Assembly (NCBI RefSeq): GCF_016907365.1
Contig: NZ_JAFBBV010000001.1
Span: forward strand, 3,286,001-3,350,000
From: Oerskovia paurometabola
GTDB taxonomy: Bacteria > Actinomycetota > Actinomycetes > Actinomycetales > Cellulomonadaceae
Direction of reading: 5' to 3'
Length of the DNA stretch: 64,000 bases
The translations under genes were made by a program, and so were the position numbers. Within the stretch, counting starts at the first letter, position 1; the number at the start of each line of letters is the position of its first letter. The notes below the pieces were generated by a model. That model was not told where the DNA came from. It saw nothing but the letters and a program-made list of their open reading frames with translations, and did no database searches. Of the stretch, positions 20,046 through 28,423 are shown piece by piece.

Positions 20046-20075
20046 AAGCCCCTGGACCCCTCGGTCCAGGGGCTT
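20046..20075 (+). terminator. Terminator after tRNA-Arg
   Basis: A perfect 13-bp stem (AAGCCCCTGGACC and its complement) with a 4-base loop begins 10 bases after the tRNA. Only a short T-containing tail follows. It would end the tRNA transcript and insulate the downstream dehydrogenase gene. Confidence 0.75.
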
Positions 20076-20172
20076 CGTCGTGCCCGCGACCTGTCCGTGT
20101 GGTCGGCGCCTCCCCCGCACCCGTGTAGCGTCCGCACTACTGGGCCACCGTGGTCTCGTTGACGGGACAAGC

Positions 20173-21336
20173 GTGACAACAGCATCGAACGACACCATCC
20201 TCGGCCTCCTCGGGACGTCGCGGAAGCCCGACGAGCGCCGGCTCCCCCTCCACCCCGACCACCTCGAGCGCATCGCCCCCGAGCTCCGGTCGCGGATCGT
20301 CGTCGAGCACGGCTACGGCGACCGCTTCGGGGTGAGCGACGAGCAGATCGCGCCGTGGGTCCGCTCCCTGGGCACCCGCACCGAGGTCATCGCGGCCGCC
20401 GACGTGATCCTGCTGCCCAAGCCCCAGCTCGAGGACCTGCACGACCTGCGCCCCGGCCAGACCCTGTGGGGCTGGCCGCACTGCGTCCAGGACCGCGAGC
20501 TGACCCAGCTCGCGATCGACAAGCGGCTCACGCTCGTGGCCTTCGAGGCCATGCACCACTGGGCGTCCGACGGCGGGTTCGGCCTGCACGTCTTCCACAA
20601 GAACAACGAGATGGCGGGCTACTGCTCGGTGCTGCACGCGCTCGCGCTGTGCGGGTCGACGGGCGACTACGGCAGGCGTCTGACCGCCGTGGTCATCGGC
20701 TTCGGCGCCACGGCGCGCGGGGCGGTCACGGCCCTCAACGCGCACGGGGTCCACGACGTCCGCGTGCTCACCAACCGCCGGGTCGCGGCGGTCGCGGCAC
20801 CGATCCACTCGGCGCAGATCGTGCAGTTCGACCACGACGACGCGCCGTACCTCAGCGAGGTCATCACCGACGAGGGCCGTCTGCCGCTCGCCCCGTTCCT
20901 CGCCGAGAGCGACATCGTCGTCAACTGCACCCTCCAGGACCCCAACGCGCCCCTGCTCTACCTGCGCACCTCCGACCTGGGGGCGTTCCGGCCGGGCAGC
21001 CTGATCGTCGACGTGTCGTGCGACGACGGCATGGCGTTCGACTGGGCGCGATCGACCACGTTCGCCGACCCTCTGGTCACGGTCGGGGAGAACATCAACT
21101 ACTACGCGGTCGACCACAGCCCCTCGTACCTGTGGAACTCGGCGACGTGGGAGATCAGCTCGGCAGTCCTGCCGTTCCTCCCCGCGGTCATGGCCGGCCC
21201 GACGGGCTGGGAGGCGAACGAGACGGTCCGCCGCGCGATCGAGGTGCGCGACGGCGTCGTCCTCAACCCTGCCGTGCTCGAGTTCCAGCACCGCGAGGCC
21301 ACGTACCCGCACCTCCCGCTCCCGGCCCAGCCGTGA
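20173..21336 (+). CDS. N5-(carboxyethyl)ornithine synthase-like dehydrogenase
   Basis: Member of the alanine dehydrogenase/transhydrogenase (AlaDH/PNT) superfamily, 387 residues. The N-terminal domain has the family opening with ERRLPLHPDHL, WGWPHCVQ and GYCSVLHAL; the NAD-binding Rossmann loop is VIGFGATARGAV (about 175-186); the C-terminus has NINYYAVDHSPSYLWN. This pattern resembles lactococcal carboxyethyl-ornithine synthase, which reductively joins pyruvate to ornithine, more than true alanine dehydrogenase. The substrate here is inferred. The start is the GTG at 20173, with no strong ribosome site. A CYTH gene follows after 22 bp, so they probably form a two-gene unit. Confidence 0.75.
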   Translation: MTTASNDTILGLLGTSRKPDERRLPLHPDHLERIAPELRSRIVVEHGYGDRFGVSDEQIAPWVRSLGTRTEVIAAADVILLPKPQLEDLHDLRPGQTLWGWPHCVQDRELTQLAIDKRLTLVAFEAMHHWASDGGFGLHVFHKNNEMAGYCSVLHALALCGSTGDYGRRLTAVVIGFGATARGAVTALNAHGVHDVRVLTNRRVAAVAAPIHSAQIVQFDHDDAPYLSEVITDEGRLPLAPFLAESDIVVNCTLQDPNAPLLYLRTSDLGAFRPGSLIVDVSCDDGMAFDWARSTTFADPLVTVGENINYYAVDHSPSYLWNSATWEISSAVLPFLPAVMAGPTGWEANETVRRAIEVRDGVVLNPAVLEFQHREATYPHLPLPAQP

Positions 21337-21358
21337 GCGACCGCGTACGGTATGTCCT

Positions 21359-21985
21359 ATGACGGACGGTGGTAACGGAGACTTCGAGTTCGAGCGTCGC
21401 TTCCTCGTGAAGGACGTCCCGGTCGACCTGCTCGACGCGCCCGCGCTCATCGTGCAGAGCTACTACCTGGCCGAGGACGGCTACGCGCTGCGGCTGCGCG
21501 CCCAGGCGAGCGCGACGGCCGCCGCGCTCAGCGGCAGCACCTCTCCACTGAGCGTCCTGGACCGGTACGCGTTCGACTTCTGCGCGCTCACGGTCAAGGG
21601 ACCCACGGTCGGGGGCACCCGGTACGAGGCCGAGCGGGAGATCGACGTCAACGTCGGGGTCGAGATGATCCGTCGTGGTGGCGGGCGCATCGTCAAGACC
21701 CGCTACTCGGCATGGCTCGGGGCGGACGGCTGGGTCATCGACGTGTTCGGCGGCGCCAACCACCCGCTCGTCGTCGCGGAGTGCGAACGCTCGGGCCCCG
21801 TCGTGGACCTCCAGATCCCGGCGTTCTGCGTCACCGAGATCACCGACGACCGCCGGTTCTCCAACGACTCGCTCTCGCACACCCCGTACTCGGCGTGGGC
21901 GGGGTCGTTCGCCGCCGAGCTCGCGGTCTCCGGGCCACGGTTCCGGCAGGACTTCGGGCACAACGCCCACCTGCCCGGGGAGTAG
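21359..21985 (+). CDS. CYTH-domain protein
   Basis: A 208-residue protein of the CYTH superfamily (triphosphate-tunnel metalloenzymes such as thiamine triphosphatase and class IV adenylate cyclase). The N-terminal signature appears as FEFERRFLV, an ExExR variant of the ExExK motif. Alternating basic and acidic strands follow, e.g. EAEREIDV and RIVKTRYSAW, as expected for the tunnel. The reaction cannot be assigned. It is 22 bp after the ornithine-synthase-like gene and ends against a convergent terminator. Confidence 0.8.
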   Translation: MTDGGNGDFEFERRFLVKDVPVDLLDAPALIVQSYYLAEDGYALRLRAQASATAAALSGSTSPLSVLDRYAFDFCALTVKGPTVGGTRYEAEREIDVNVGVEMIRRGGGRIVKTRYSAWLGADGWVIDVFGGANHPLVVAECERSGPVVDLQIPAFCVTEITDDRRFSNDSLSHTPYSAWAGSFAAELAVSGPRFRQDFGHNAHLPGE

Positions 21986-21993
21986 CCCGGGCA

Positions 21994-22024
21994 GGGGCGC
22001 GCCCGGCGGGACCGGGCGCGCCCC
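21994..22024. terminator. Convergent bidirectional terminator
   Basis: A perfect 13-bp stem of G/C only, with a 5-base loop, lies between the stop codons of the CYTH gene (+) and the HTH gene (-), nine bases from one and three from the other. It can end transcripts from both sides. Confidence 0.7.
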
Positions 22025-22026
22025 GC

Positions 22027-22686
22027 TCAGGCCCCGTCGCCCACGAGGCGCGGGCCGTCCACGACGTCACGGTCTCCTCCGACGGGGGCGATCCCCAGGC
22101 TGCGCGCGTAGTAGACCCACGGGAACCATGTCCCGATCCGCTCCCACCCGTCGGCCTCGAGCCCGAACCGGCTCGCCCCCAGGACGTACACGCGCGCGTG
22201 CTCCCACTGCGTCGTGGTGCGCACGAGCCGGTGGAAGCCCGCTCCGAACCCCGTCGAGCGCCACCCCTCGCGCCCGTAGGCCTCGAGCGCCGCCATCTCG
22301 GTCACGGCCGTGACGGGCGCCAGGATCCGGGTGTCGCCGACCTCCGCGCCCCCGACGAGGTCCTGGATTGTCCCCGGCGCGGCCGCCCCGACGGGTCGCC
22401 CGAAGCGCTGCTGCGCGGCCTGCCGCGAGATCCCCAGGGTCGTGCCGATCGCCTCCCAGCTGTGCCCTGCCGAGCGCGCCGACGACACGGCCGTCGCGAG
22501 GAGCGACTCGGCCGAGGTGCTCGCGCGCGCCGTGAGGGCGACGAGCTCGAGGTGCGCACCGGGGTCCGTCGTGATGCGGTCGCCGATGCCCGGGTCCGCA
22601 GCGGTCACGGCCTCGGCGAGCAGGTCGTCGAGCGTCCGGTCGTCGTCGCGGGGTTCGAGGCTGCCCCAGACGGGTGCCCCGCTCAC
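22027..22686 (-). CDS. Helix-turn-helix protein of unknown function
   Basis: About 219 residues. The central part has a clear HTH, SWEAIGTTLGISRQAAQQRF (about 83-102), of a type seen in many actinobacterial hypothetical proteins. The N-terminal third is acidic; the C-terminal half has aromatic-rich segments (e.g. WERIGTWFPWVYYARSLG) that may form a small ligand or protein-binding domain. The GTG at 22686 is preferred; the frame is open to a TTG at 22779, which would place the first codons inside the upstream dyad. It is divergent from the antiporter gene, and a repeated dyad between them is a natural operator for it. This link is inference. Confidence 0.7.
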   Translation of the reverse strand: MSGAPVWGSLEPRDDDRTLDDLLAEAVTAADPGIGDRITTDPGAHLELVALTARASTSAESLLATAVSSARSAGHSWEAIGTTLGISRQAAQQRFGRPVGAAAPGTIQDLVGGAEVGDTRILAPVTAVTEMAALEAYGREGWRSTGFGAGFHRLVRTTTQWEHARVYVLGASRFGLEADGWERIGTWFPWVYYARSLGIAPVGGDRDVVDGPRLVGDGA

Positions 22687-22774
22687 GGTTCGCGACTCTC
22701 GTCGATGACCGACGCCGGAGCGACGGTCGCGACGGCGGGCTGGTCGGTGAAGGGAGATCTTCGGGTAGCCATGC

Positions 22775-22819
22775 GTCAACCCTGGCTTGACACGGGTGCT
22801 CTGTCAAGAGGTGGTTGAC
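22775..22819. promoter_or_regulatory. Two copies of a GTCAA-N7-TTGAC dyad, nested and symmetric
   Basis: Four half-sites alternate: GTCAA (22775), TTGAC (22787), GTCAA (22803), TTGAC (22815). They form two identical 17-bp dyads GTCAA-N7-TTGAC, 28 bp centre to centre, and also a perfect inner pair CTTGACA-N9-TGTCAAG and outer pair GTCAACC/GGTTGAC, so the whole 45 bp is symmetric in its arms. It lies between the divergent HTH and antiporter genes, where an operator is expected; TTGACA also resembles a -35 element on both strands. Confidence 0.65.
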
Positions 22820-22907
22820 GACCCGGTGCGGTGCGTATCCGGGGGGCAACACGCCGTCGGACGTCCCTCCCGCGCCGTCCCGACCGACCCGACGGAGAAT
22901 GCAGGGC

Positions 22908-24608
22908 ATGGACGAGGCCGTCGTACTCCTGTTCATCACCGGTGCGCTGGCCGTCACGGCCGTCGCCCGGCACTGGGACCTGCCCGCTCCCCTCCTGCTC
23001 GTCACCGTGGGCCTGGGCGTCTCGCTGATCCCCGTCGTCCCGCACATCGAGCTGAGCCCCGAGGTCCTGCTGGGCATCATCCTGCCGCCGCTGCTCTTCT
23101 CGGCCGCCACCGGCAGCTCCTACCAGGACTTCCGCACGTCTCTCCATGCGATCGTGCGCCTCGGGGTCGGGCTCGTGATCGTCACCGCCCTGGCGGTCGC
23201 CTGGGTCGCGACGCTCCTGCTCCCCGACCTGCCGTTCGCCGCGGCGCTCGTGCTGGGCGCCGTCGTCGCTCCACCCGACGCGGTCTCCGCGGCCGCGGTC
23301 GGCCGACGGCTCGGGCTGCCCCGCCGGGTCATGACCCTGCTCGGAGGCGAGAGCCTCATCAACGACGCGACCTCCCTCACGCTGTACAAGGTCGCCCTCG
23401 CCGGCGTCGCGACGGGTGCCTGGGTGTGGACCGAGGGCATCGGGGTCTTCACGCTCGCCGTCGTGGTCGGCGTGGGCGTCGGGCTCGTCATGGGCATCGG
23501 GATGCATGCCGCCCGCCTGCGGCTCGCCGACCCCCTCCTGACGAGCGTCGCCGGGATCATCCTCCCCTTCGCGGCCTACTGGATCGCCGAGGAGCTCAGC
23601 GGGTCGGGGGTGCTGGCCGTGGTCGCCGCAGGCCTCTACCTGGGCCACACGGCCCCGACCGCGGGCTACGAGACACGACTCGTCGAGGAACCGCTGTGGG
23701 ACAGCCTCGACCTGCTGCTCGAGGCCATCACGTTCGCGCTCATCGGGCTCCAGCTCAAGTCCGTCGTCGAGACCGTCGTGGACTCCGACGAAGGGCTCAG
23801 GACGGCGGTCTGGGTGTCGCTCGCAGCCCTCGCCACGACCATGGCGATCAGGCCCGTCTACGTCTTCGCGACCTCCTGGCTCGACCGTGTGCACCTGCCC
23901 GGGTCGAGACGCGCGCGCGGCGACCGGCTCGACTGGCGCGAGTCCCTCGTCGTCTCGTCCGCAGGCATGCGCGGTGTCGTCACGCTCGCCGCCGCGGCCG
24001 CGATCCCCGCGACGCTCGGCGGCGCAGAGTTCCCCGGCCGGGCCACGATCCAGCTCGCGGCCTTCACGGTCGCGATCGGCACGCTCCTCCTGCAGGGCGT
24101 GACGCTGCCCTGGGTCATCCGGGCGCTCGGCGTCGGCGGAGAGGACGAGGCCGCGAGCGACGCCGCCGAGGAGGCACGGGTCCGCCGGCTCATGGCCGAG
24201 GCGCAGGCCGAGGCCATCGCGCACGCCACGAAGGAGTGGGCACCCGTGATCGGGGAGGAGAAGGCCGAGGCCACCCGAGCGGCGATGTCCGCCGCGATCG
24301 TCGGTCGCGCCCAGGCCGCGGCCCGTCTCCTGTCCCCCGAGTCCGAGGCCGAGGAACCGGTCGAGCAGGCCCCCGTCCGGGCGCGCCCCACGGGCGGACG
24401 CGCCTTCCCCGTCGCCCGGCCCGGCGACCGGTCGGAGGACCTTCGGCGGCTCAACGCGCTGCGCGCCGACATGAACAGGGCTCAGCGACAGGTGCTGGTC
24501 GACGAGCGCGACGCGGGACGCCTCAACGAGGCCGTGATGCGCAGGATCCTGCGCGAGCTGGACATCGAGGCCGAGGCGCTGGCCGAGTCCTGGGTCAACC
24601 GGATCTGA
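22908..24608 (+). CDS. Sodium/proton antiporter, CPA1 (NhaP/NHE) family
   Basis: Cation/proton exchanger in the membrane, about 566 residues. Ten to twelve hydrophobic helices occupy residues 1-410; the family signatures PPDAVSAAAV and GESLINDATSLTLYK (ND pair needed for ion binding in CPA1) are intact. A charged cytoplasmic tail of about 150 residues with Ala/Glu-rich helices follows. The start is the second of two close ATG codons (22899 and 22908); GGAG is ten bases before the second. It faces the HTH gene across the repeated dyad, so repression by that protein is possible. The ion (Na+, K+ or Li+) cannot be read. Confidence 0.9.
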   Translation: MDEAVVLLFITGALAVTAVARHWDLPAPLLLVTVGLGVSLIPVVPHIELSPEVLLGIILPPLLFSAATGSSYQDFRTSLHAIVRLGVGLVIVTALAVAWVATLLLPDLPFAAALVLGAVVAPPDAVSAAAVGRRLGLPRRVMTLLGGESLINDATSLTLYKVALAGVATGAWVWTEGIGVFTLAVVVGVGVGLVMGIGMHAARLRLADPLLTSVAGIILPFAAYWIAEELSGSGVLAVVAAGLYLGHTAPTAGYETRLVEEPLWDSLDLLLEAITFALIGLQLKSVVETVVDSDEGLRTAVWVSLAALATTMAIRPVYVFATSWLDRVHLPGSRRARGDRLDWRESLVVSSAGMRGVVTLAAAAAIPATLGGAEFPGRATIQLAAFTVAIGTLLLQGVTLPWVIRALGVGGEDEAASDAAEEARVRRLMAEAQAEAIAHATKEWAPVIGEEKAEATRAAMSAAIVGRAQAAARLLSPESEAEEPVEQAPVRARPTGGRAFPVARPGDRSEDLRRLNALRADMNRAQRQVLVDERDAGRLNEAVMRRILRELDIEAEALAESWVNRI

Positions 24609-24622
24609 CGGGACCCGTCAGA
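24604..24622. terminator. Palindrome shared by two convergent stop codons
   Basis: A 19-bp palindrome, TCTGACGGG and its complement around a single A, contains the stop of the antiporter gene (24606-24608) and the stop of the M15 peptidase gene (24618-24620). It could act as a compact bidirectional terminator, though the hairpin is short and lacks a T-run. Confidence 0.4.
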
Positions 24623-25409
24623 GAAGGCCACCGTGCTCGACGACACCCTCGGTGAACTCGAAGTGCCACGGTTCGTAGGCGCCGCCACCGCCACGCTTGG
24701 CCCACGACGGGTTGGCCCAGCCGTACAGACCGCCGTTCTTGTTGATCCACGAGTAGACCTCGCGGTTCCCCGTCTCGCTCGAGCACAGGTCGATCGCGAG
24801 GCCCCAGCCGTGGAACGAGGTCCCCGGCTTGGCGGCGAACGCCCCGCGCGACCCCTTGAGGGAGACCTGCGAGGCGATCGTCCGGTAGCTCGAGACCAGG
24901 CACATGTCACGGCCGAACGTCGACCGGAAGGCCTCGTTCATGGCCGACAGCGCCACCGCCGCGTCCGGACGCAACGACTCGCCCGGCTGCCACAGGTCGC
25001 ACAGCTCGTGGCCCGTGAGCTTGCCGTTGGCGCTCGTGACCTTGACCGTCGGGTCGCAGTCGGGCAGCGGGGCACGTTCGACCGAACGGCTCGCGGCCTG
25101 GGTCCGGCCGTCGATCTTCGGAGCCGACGCGACGTACTCCGACGTGGCCTCGGCCGCGGTCGGGTTGTTCACGAGGTCAAGCGCGCTCGGGCCGGTCGGC
25201 CTGCCGTCCGGCCCGAAGGGGGCCGCCGGGCCGTCCTGCGCACCGGCCGAGAGCGGCATGGCGATGGTAGCGACCGCGAGCGTCCCGAGGACCGCCATGC
25301 GAGGGGCCCAGCGCTGATGAGAGGGGATCTCCGCCCGACGACGTCCCCTGTGCCCGGTCTCCGCCTCGCGCCGAGCGCGCCGGGAGTCGGAGGACTGGGA
25401 CGTCGACAT
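24618..25409 (-). CDS. Anchored or secreted M15 D,D-carboxypeptidase (VanY-like)
   Basis: Zinc peptidase acting on D-Ala-D-Ala-type bonds of peptidoglycan, outside the cell. About 263 residues: a charged cytoplasmic start, a signal/anchor helix (about 43-60, MAVLGTLAVATIAMPL) ending in SAGAQD, a linker, and a C-terminal M15 domain with the SxHxxGxAxD motif as SFHGWGLAID and the second zinc site EPWHFE. Two cysteine pairs in the domain (around DLW and MCLVSSYR) suggest disulfides. A GTG three codons upstream (25418) with GGAGG before it is an alternative start. It converges on the antiporter with shared stop-codon palindrome. Confidence 0.88.
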   Translation of the reverse strand: MSTSQSSDSRRARREAETGHRGRRRAEIPSHQRWAPRMAVLGTLAVATIAMPLSAGAQDGPAAPFGPDGRPTGPSALDLVNNPTAAEATSEYVASAPKIDGRTQAASRSVERAPLPDCDPTVKVTSANGKLTGHELCDLWQPGESLRPDAAVALSAMNEAFRSTFGRDMCLVSSYRTIASQVSLKGSRGAFAAKPGTSFHGWGLAIDLCSSETGNREVYSWINKNGGLYGWANPSWAKRGGGGAYEPWHFEFTEGVVEHGGLL

Positions 25410-25620
25410 CGACTCCACCGGACCTCCGCTCGAAGAACCACCCGGACACCTCACGGTGGCCAGGGCGGCACTGACGACATGAACGCCGCACCTCGCAGAA
25501 GGGATGAGCCTCCTGTACCGGAGGAACCGTGCGAGACGAAGCATCGGACACGATATCCGTGGGCGCGTGGGAAGCCAAGTCCCCTGCTCAACGAGCTGCG
25601 GGCGGCCCGAGGCGACCCGC

Positions 25621-26742
25621 TCAGTGCACGCGCCGCTGCATCGCGTCCCGCACCTCGCCGACGAGCTCCTCCAGGATGTCCTCGAGGAAGACGACGCCCA
25701 GAGCGCCCGGACCGCGGTCCGGTGCGGCGCCGTCGGGCAGCGCGGTCACGACGACCGAGCCGTCCGAGACGCCGCCCTCGCGCTCCGAGGTCCCCTCGTC
25801 CACGCGCGCCAGGTGCGCGCCCGAGCGCTGCATGGCGCGCAGGGTGTCCTCGATCTCGTCGCCCGGCTCGGCCGTCGCGAGCGCGCGCACCCGCCACGAC
25901 GGCACCGGCCGGAAGCGGTCCTCACCGCTCGCGTACAGCACGTCCTTGAGGTGCAGGTACCCCACGAGCTCGCCGTGCACGTCGGCCACCGGGAAACGGC
26001 TGAACCCCGTCTTGGCGACCAGGCGCTCGATCTCGTCGGGCGTGCACCCCTCGACCACCGTCACGAGACGGTCGACCGGCACCATGACCTCGGCCGCCGT
26101 GCGCTCCGAGAACTCGATGGCCCCCGAGAGCAGGCCCTGCTCGTCCTGCAGGAGCCCCTCGGCCTGCGAGTGCTCCACGATCGACTGCACCTGCTCGGCC
26201 GTGAAGACCGACGCGACCTCGTCCTTGGGCTCCACCCCGGTCCAGCGCACCACGTGGTTCGCGAGCCAGTTGAGCGAGACGATGATCGGCCTGAGGATGC
26301 GGCCCAGCACGACGAGCGGCGGACCGAACCACATGACGGCCTTCTCCGGTCCCGACACCGCGAGGTTCTTGGGGACCATCTCGCCGAGCACGACGTGCAG
26401 GTAGACCACGATCGCCAGCGCGATCACGAAGGCGATCGGGTGCGTCAGCGACGGGCTCACACCCAGGGCGTGCAAGGGCACCTCGATGAGGTGCGCGACG
26501 GCCGGCTCCGCGACGACACCCAGCCCCACCGAGCACACCGTGACGCCGAGCTGGGCGCACGCGAGCATGAGCGAGACGTGCTCCATGGCCCACAGGACCG
26601 TCTGCGCCCGGCGGTTGCCCTGCGCCGCGAGCGGTTCGATCGCGCTGCGCCGGGCGGAGATGATCGCGAACTCCGCGCCCACGAAGAACGCGTTCGCGGC
26701 CAGGAGGAACAGGCCCAGGAGAAGGGCTGCGGTCGAGCTCAT
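25621..26742 (-). CDS. CNNM/CorC-type membrane protein with CBS pair
   Basis: Hemolysin-C/CorC family (DUF21 plus CBS), 373 residues. Four membrane helices of the CNNM domain, with the signature GEMVPKNLA (about 121-129), are followed by a linker and two CBS domains (about 200-330). The usual C-terminal CorC_HlyC domain is missing, so this is the short form. Homologues take part in magnesium or cobalt efflux and control; the older name hemolysin is misleading. Its start overlaps the stop of a full-length paralogue by 4 bp, suggesting a heteromeric pair. Confidence 0.88.
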   Translation of the reverse strand: MSSTAALLLGLFLLAANAFFVGAEFAIISARRSAIEPLAAQGNRRAQTVLWAMEHVSLMLACAQLGVTVCSVGLGVVAEPAVAHLIEVPLHALGVSPSLTHPIAFVIALAIVVYLHVVLGEMVPKNLAVSGPEKAVMWFGPPLVVLGRILRPIIVSLNWLANHVVRWTGVEPKDEVASVFTAEQVQSIVEHSQAEGLLQDEQGLLSGAIEFSERTAAEVMVPVDRLVTVVEGCTPDEIERLVAKTGFSRFPVADVHGELVGYLHLKDVLYASGEDRFRPVPSWRVRALATAEPGDEIEDTLRAMQRSGAHLARVDEGTSEREGGVSDGSVVVTALPDGAAPDRGPGALGVVFLEDILEELVGEVRDAMQRRVH

Positions 26743-28214
26743 CGCGCACCTCCAGGCGTCCGGGGGGAGCCGCCCGCGCGCGGGGCCGCGCCCGGCGGGG
26801 GTCCGGGCGGCGCGAGCACTCGCACCCGCAGACGCTCGACGCGGCGCCCCTCCATGGCCTCGACCCGCAGCACGACGTCGCCGGCGCGGACCTCGTCACC
26901 GACCTCGGGCACCCGGCCCAGGTCGGCCATGACGAGCCCGCCCAAGGTCTCGTACGCACCGTCCTCGGGGACCTCGAGCGCCGTCGACTCGCGGAGCTCG
27001 TCCGGCCGGATGACCCCCGGCACGATCCACGAGCCGTCGGTCCCGCGGGCCACCCCGGCCCGTCGGGGGTCGTGCTCGTCCGCGACGTCCCCCACGAGCT
27101 CCTCGACCACGTCCTCGAGGGTCACGACCCCCGACGTCCCGCCGTACTCGTCGACGACCACGGCCATCTGCAGGCCGAACCCGCGCAGCTCGACGAGAAG
27201 CGGCCCCAGCGCGACCGTCTCCGGGACGCGCGGGGCGTCGACCATGAGCGCGGCTGCGGGCACCTCGGCGCGACGCTCGTGCGGCACCCCCACGGCACGG
27301 CGCAGGTGGACCAGGCCGAGCACGTCGTCGCGGTCCTCACCGATCACGGGGAAACGGGAGTGCCCCGAGGTACGGGCGAGCGCCACGACGTCCTCCGCCG
27401 TGTCGTCGCGACGCAGGACCACCATGCGCATGCGGTCCGTCATGACGTCGACCGCGCTGAGCTCGTCGAGCTCGATCGAGTTGGTCAGGAGCGTGGCCAC
27501 CGAGGTGTTCAGGGTGCCCTCCTGGGCCGACCGCTTGACGAGGGCCGCGAGCTCGGACGCGGAGCGCGCGCCCGACAGCTCCTCGCGCGGCTCGACGCCC
27601 ATGCGGCGCAGGATCGCGTTCGCCGAACCGTTGAGCACCGAGATGACCGGGCGGAAGAGCTTGGTGAACTGCCGCTGGACCGGGACGACCTGGCGGGCCG
27701 TCGCGTACGGGGTCGACAGCGCGAAGTTCTTGGGGATGAGCTCGCCGAAGAGCATCGAGAAGAGGTTCACGACGACGAGCGCCAGGACCACCGCCAGGAC
27801 CGTGGCCGCGCTCGCGCCGAGGGCCGTGCTCCCGAGGGCGTCGCCGATGAGGTTCTGGAGGGCCGGCTGGGCCGTGTAGCCGAGCAGGATGGTCGTGATG
27901 GTGATGCCGACCTGCGCCGAGGAGAGCTCGGTCGACAGGTGCTTGAGACCGGCCCGGACGCTGCGGTCGCGGCGGCTGCTGCGCGCCTGCGTCCCGGGGA
28001 CGTCCGCCTCGCGCACGCCGTCCGGCGCTGCACCTCGCGCCGTGCCATGCCCGGCGACGTCGGCGTCGTCGTCCTCATCGCTCCCCGGCCTGGCCAGGAC
28101 GGCGGGGTCGAGGGTCACGAGGGAGAACTCGCTCGCCACGAAGACTGCGGTACCTGCGGTCAGGAGCACCCCCAGCGCGACCATCAACCAGTCGCCTACC
28201 ACGGGGTGCTCCAC
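26739..28214 (-). CDS. CNNM/CorC-type membrane protein, full length
   Basis: 491 residues: a CNNM (DUF21) membrane domain with GELIPKNFA, a CBS pair with EDVVALARTSGHSRFPVIG, and a C-terminal CorC_HlyC domain (about 405-470). Inside the membrane domain, after the first helix, there is an acidic then basic insert of about 45 residues (DEDDDAD onward) not usual in the family. It is the first gene of a two-gene operon with the short paralogue. The 209-bp gap upstream is shared with the divergent response regulator. Confidence 0.88.
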   Translation of the reverse strand: MEHPVVGDWLMVALGVLLTAGTAVFVASEFSLVTLDPAVLARPGSDEDDDADVAGHGTARGAAPDGVREADVPGTQARSSRRDRSVRAGLKHLSTELSSAQVGITITTILLGYTAQPALQNLIGDALGSTALGASAATVLAVVLALVVVNLFSMLFGELIPKNFALSTPYATARQVVPVQRQFTKLFRPVISVLNGSANAILRRMGVEPREELSGARSASELAALVKRSAQEGTLNTSVATLLTNSIELDELSAVDVMTDRMRMVVLRRDDTAEDVVALARTSGHSRFPVIGEDRDDVLGLVHLRRAVGVPHERRAEVPAAALMVDAPRVPETVALGPLLVELRGFGLQMAVVVDEYGGTSGVVTLEDVVEELVGDVADEHDPRRAGVARGTDGSWIVPGVIRPDELRESTALEVPEDGAYETLGGLVMADLGRVPEVGDEVRAGDVVLRVEAMEGRRVERLRVRVLAPPGPPPGAAPRAGGSPRTPGGAR

Positions 28215-28423
28215 GGATATCGGGGTGCGCTCTTCATCGTGGAGACGATGTTATCGGGCCAAGGCGCGGCGTCCATCCGGAGCGGGGACGCGGCTCCCGG
28301 CTCCTGGCCAGCACCGGACGAGCACCTGACCAGCACCGAACGCCCACCGGAACACCACGGACACCGGCCGATCTTCCGTCCGTCGTGCGACCATCGTCGC
28401 CCCCTTTGTGCCACGCTGGTGCC

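Noticed and set aside
25410..25620. c-di-AMP (ydaO) riboswitch before the M15 peptidase
   Set aside because: Such riboswitches precede wall hydrolases in actinobacteria, but the conserved core sequences were not found; only a small CCTCC/GGAGG hairpin is seen.
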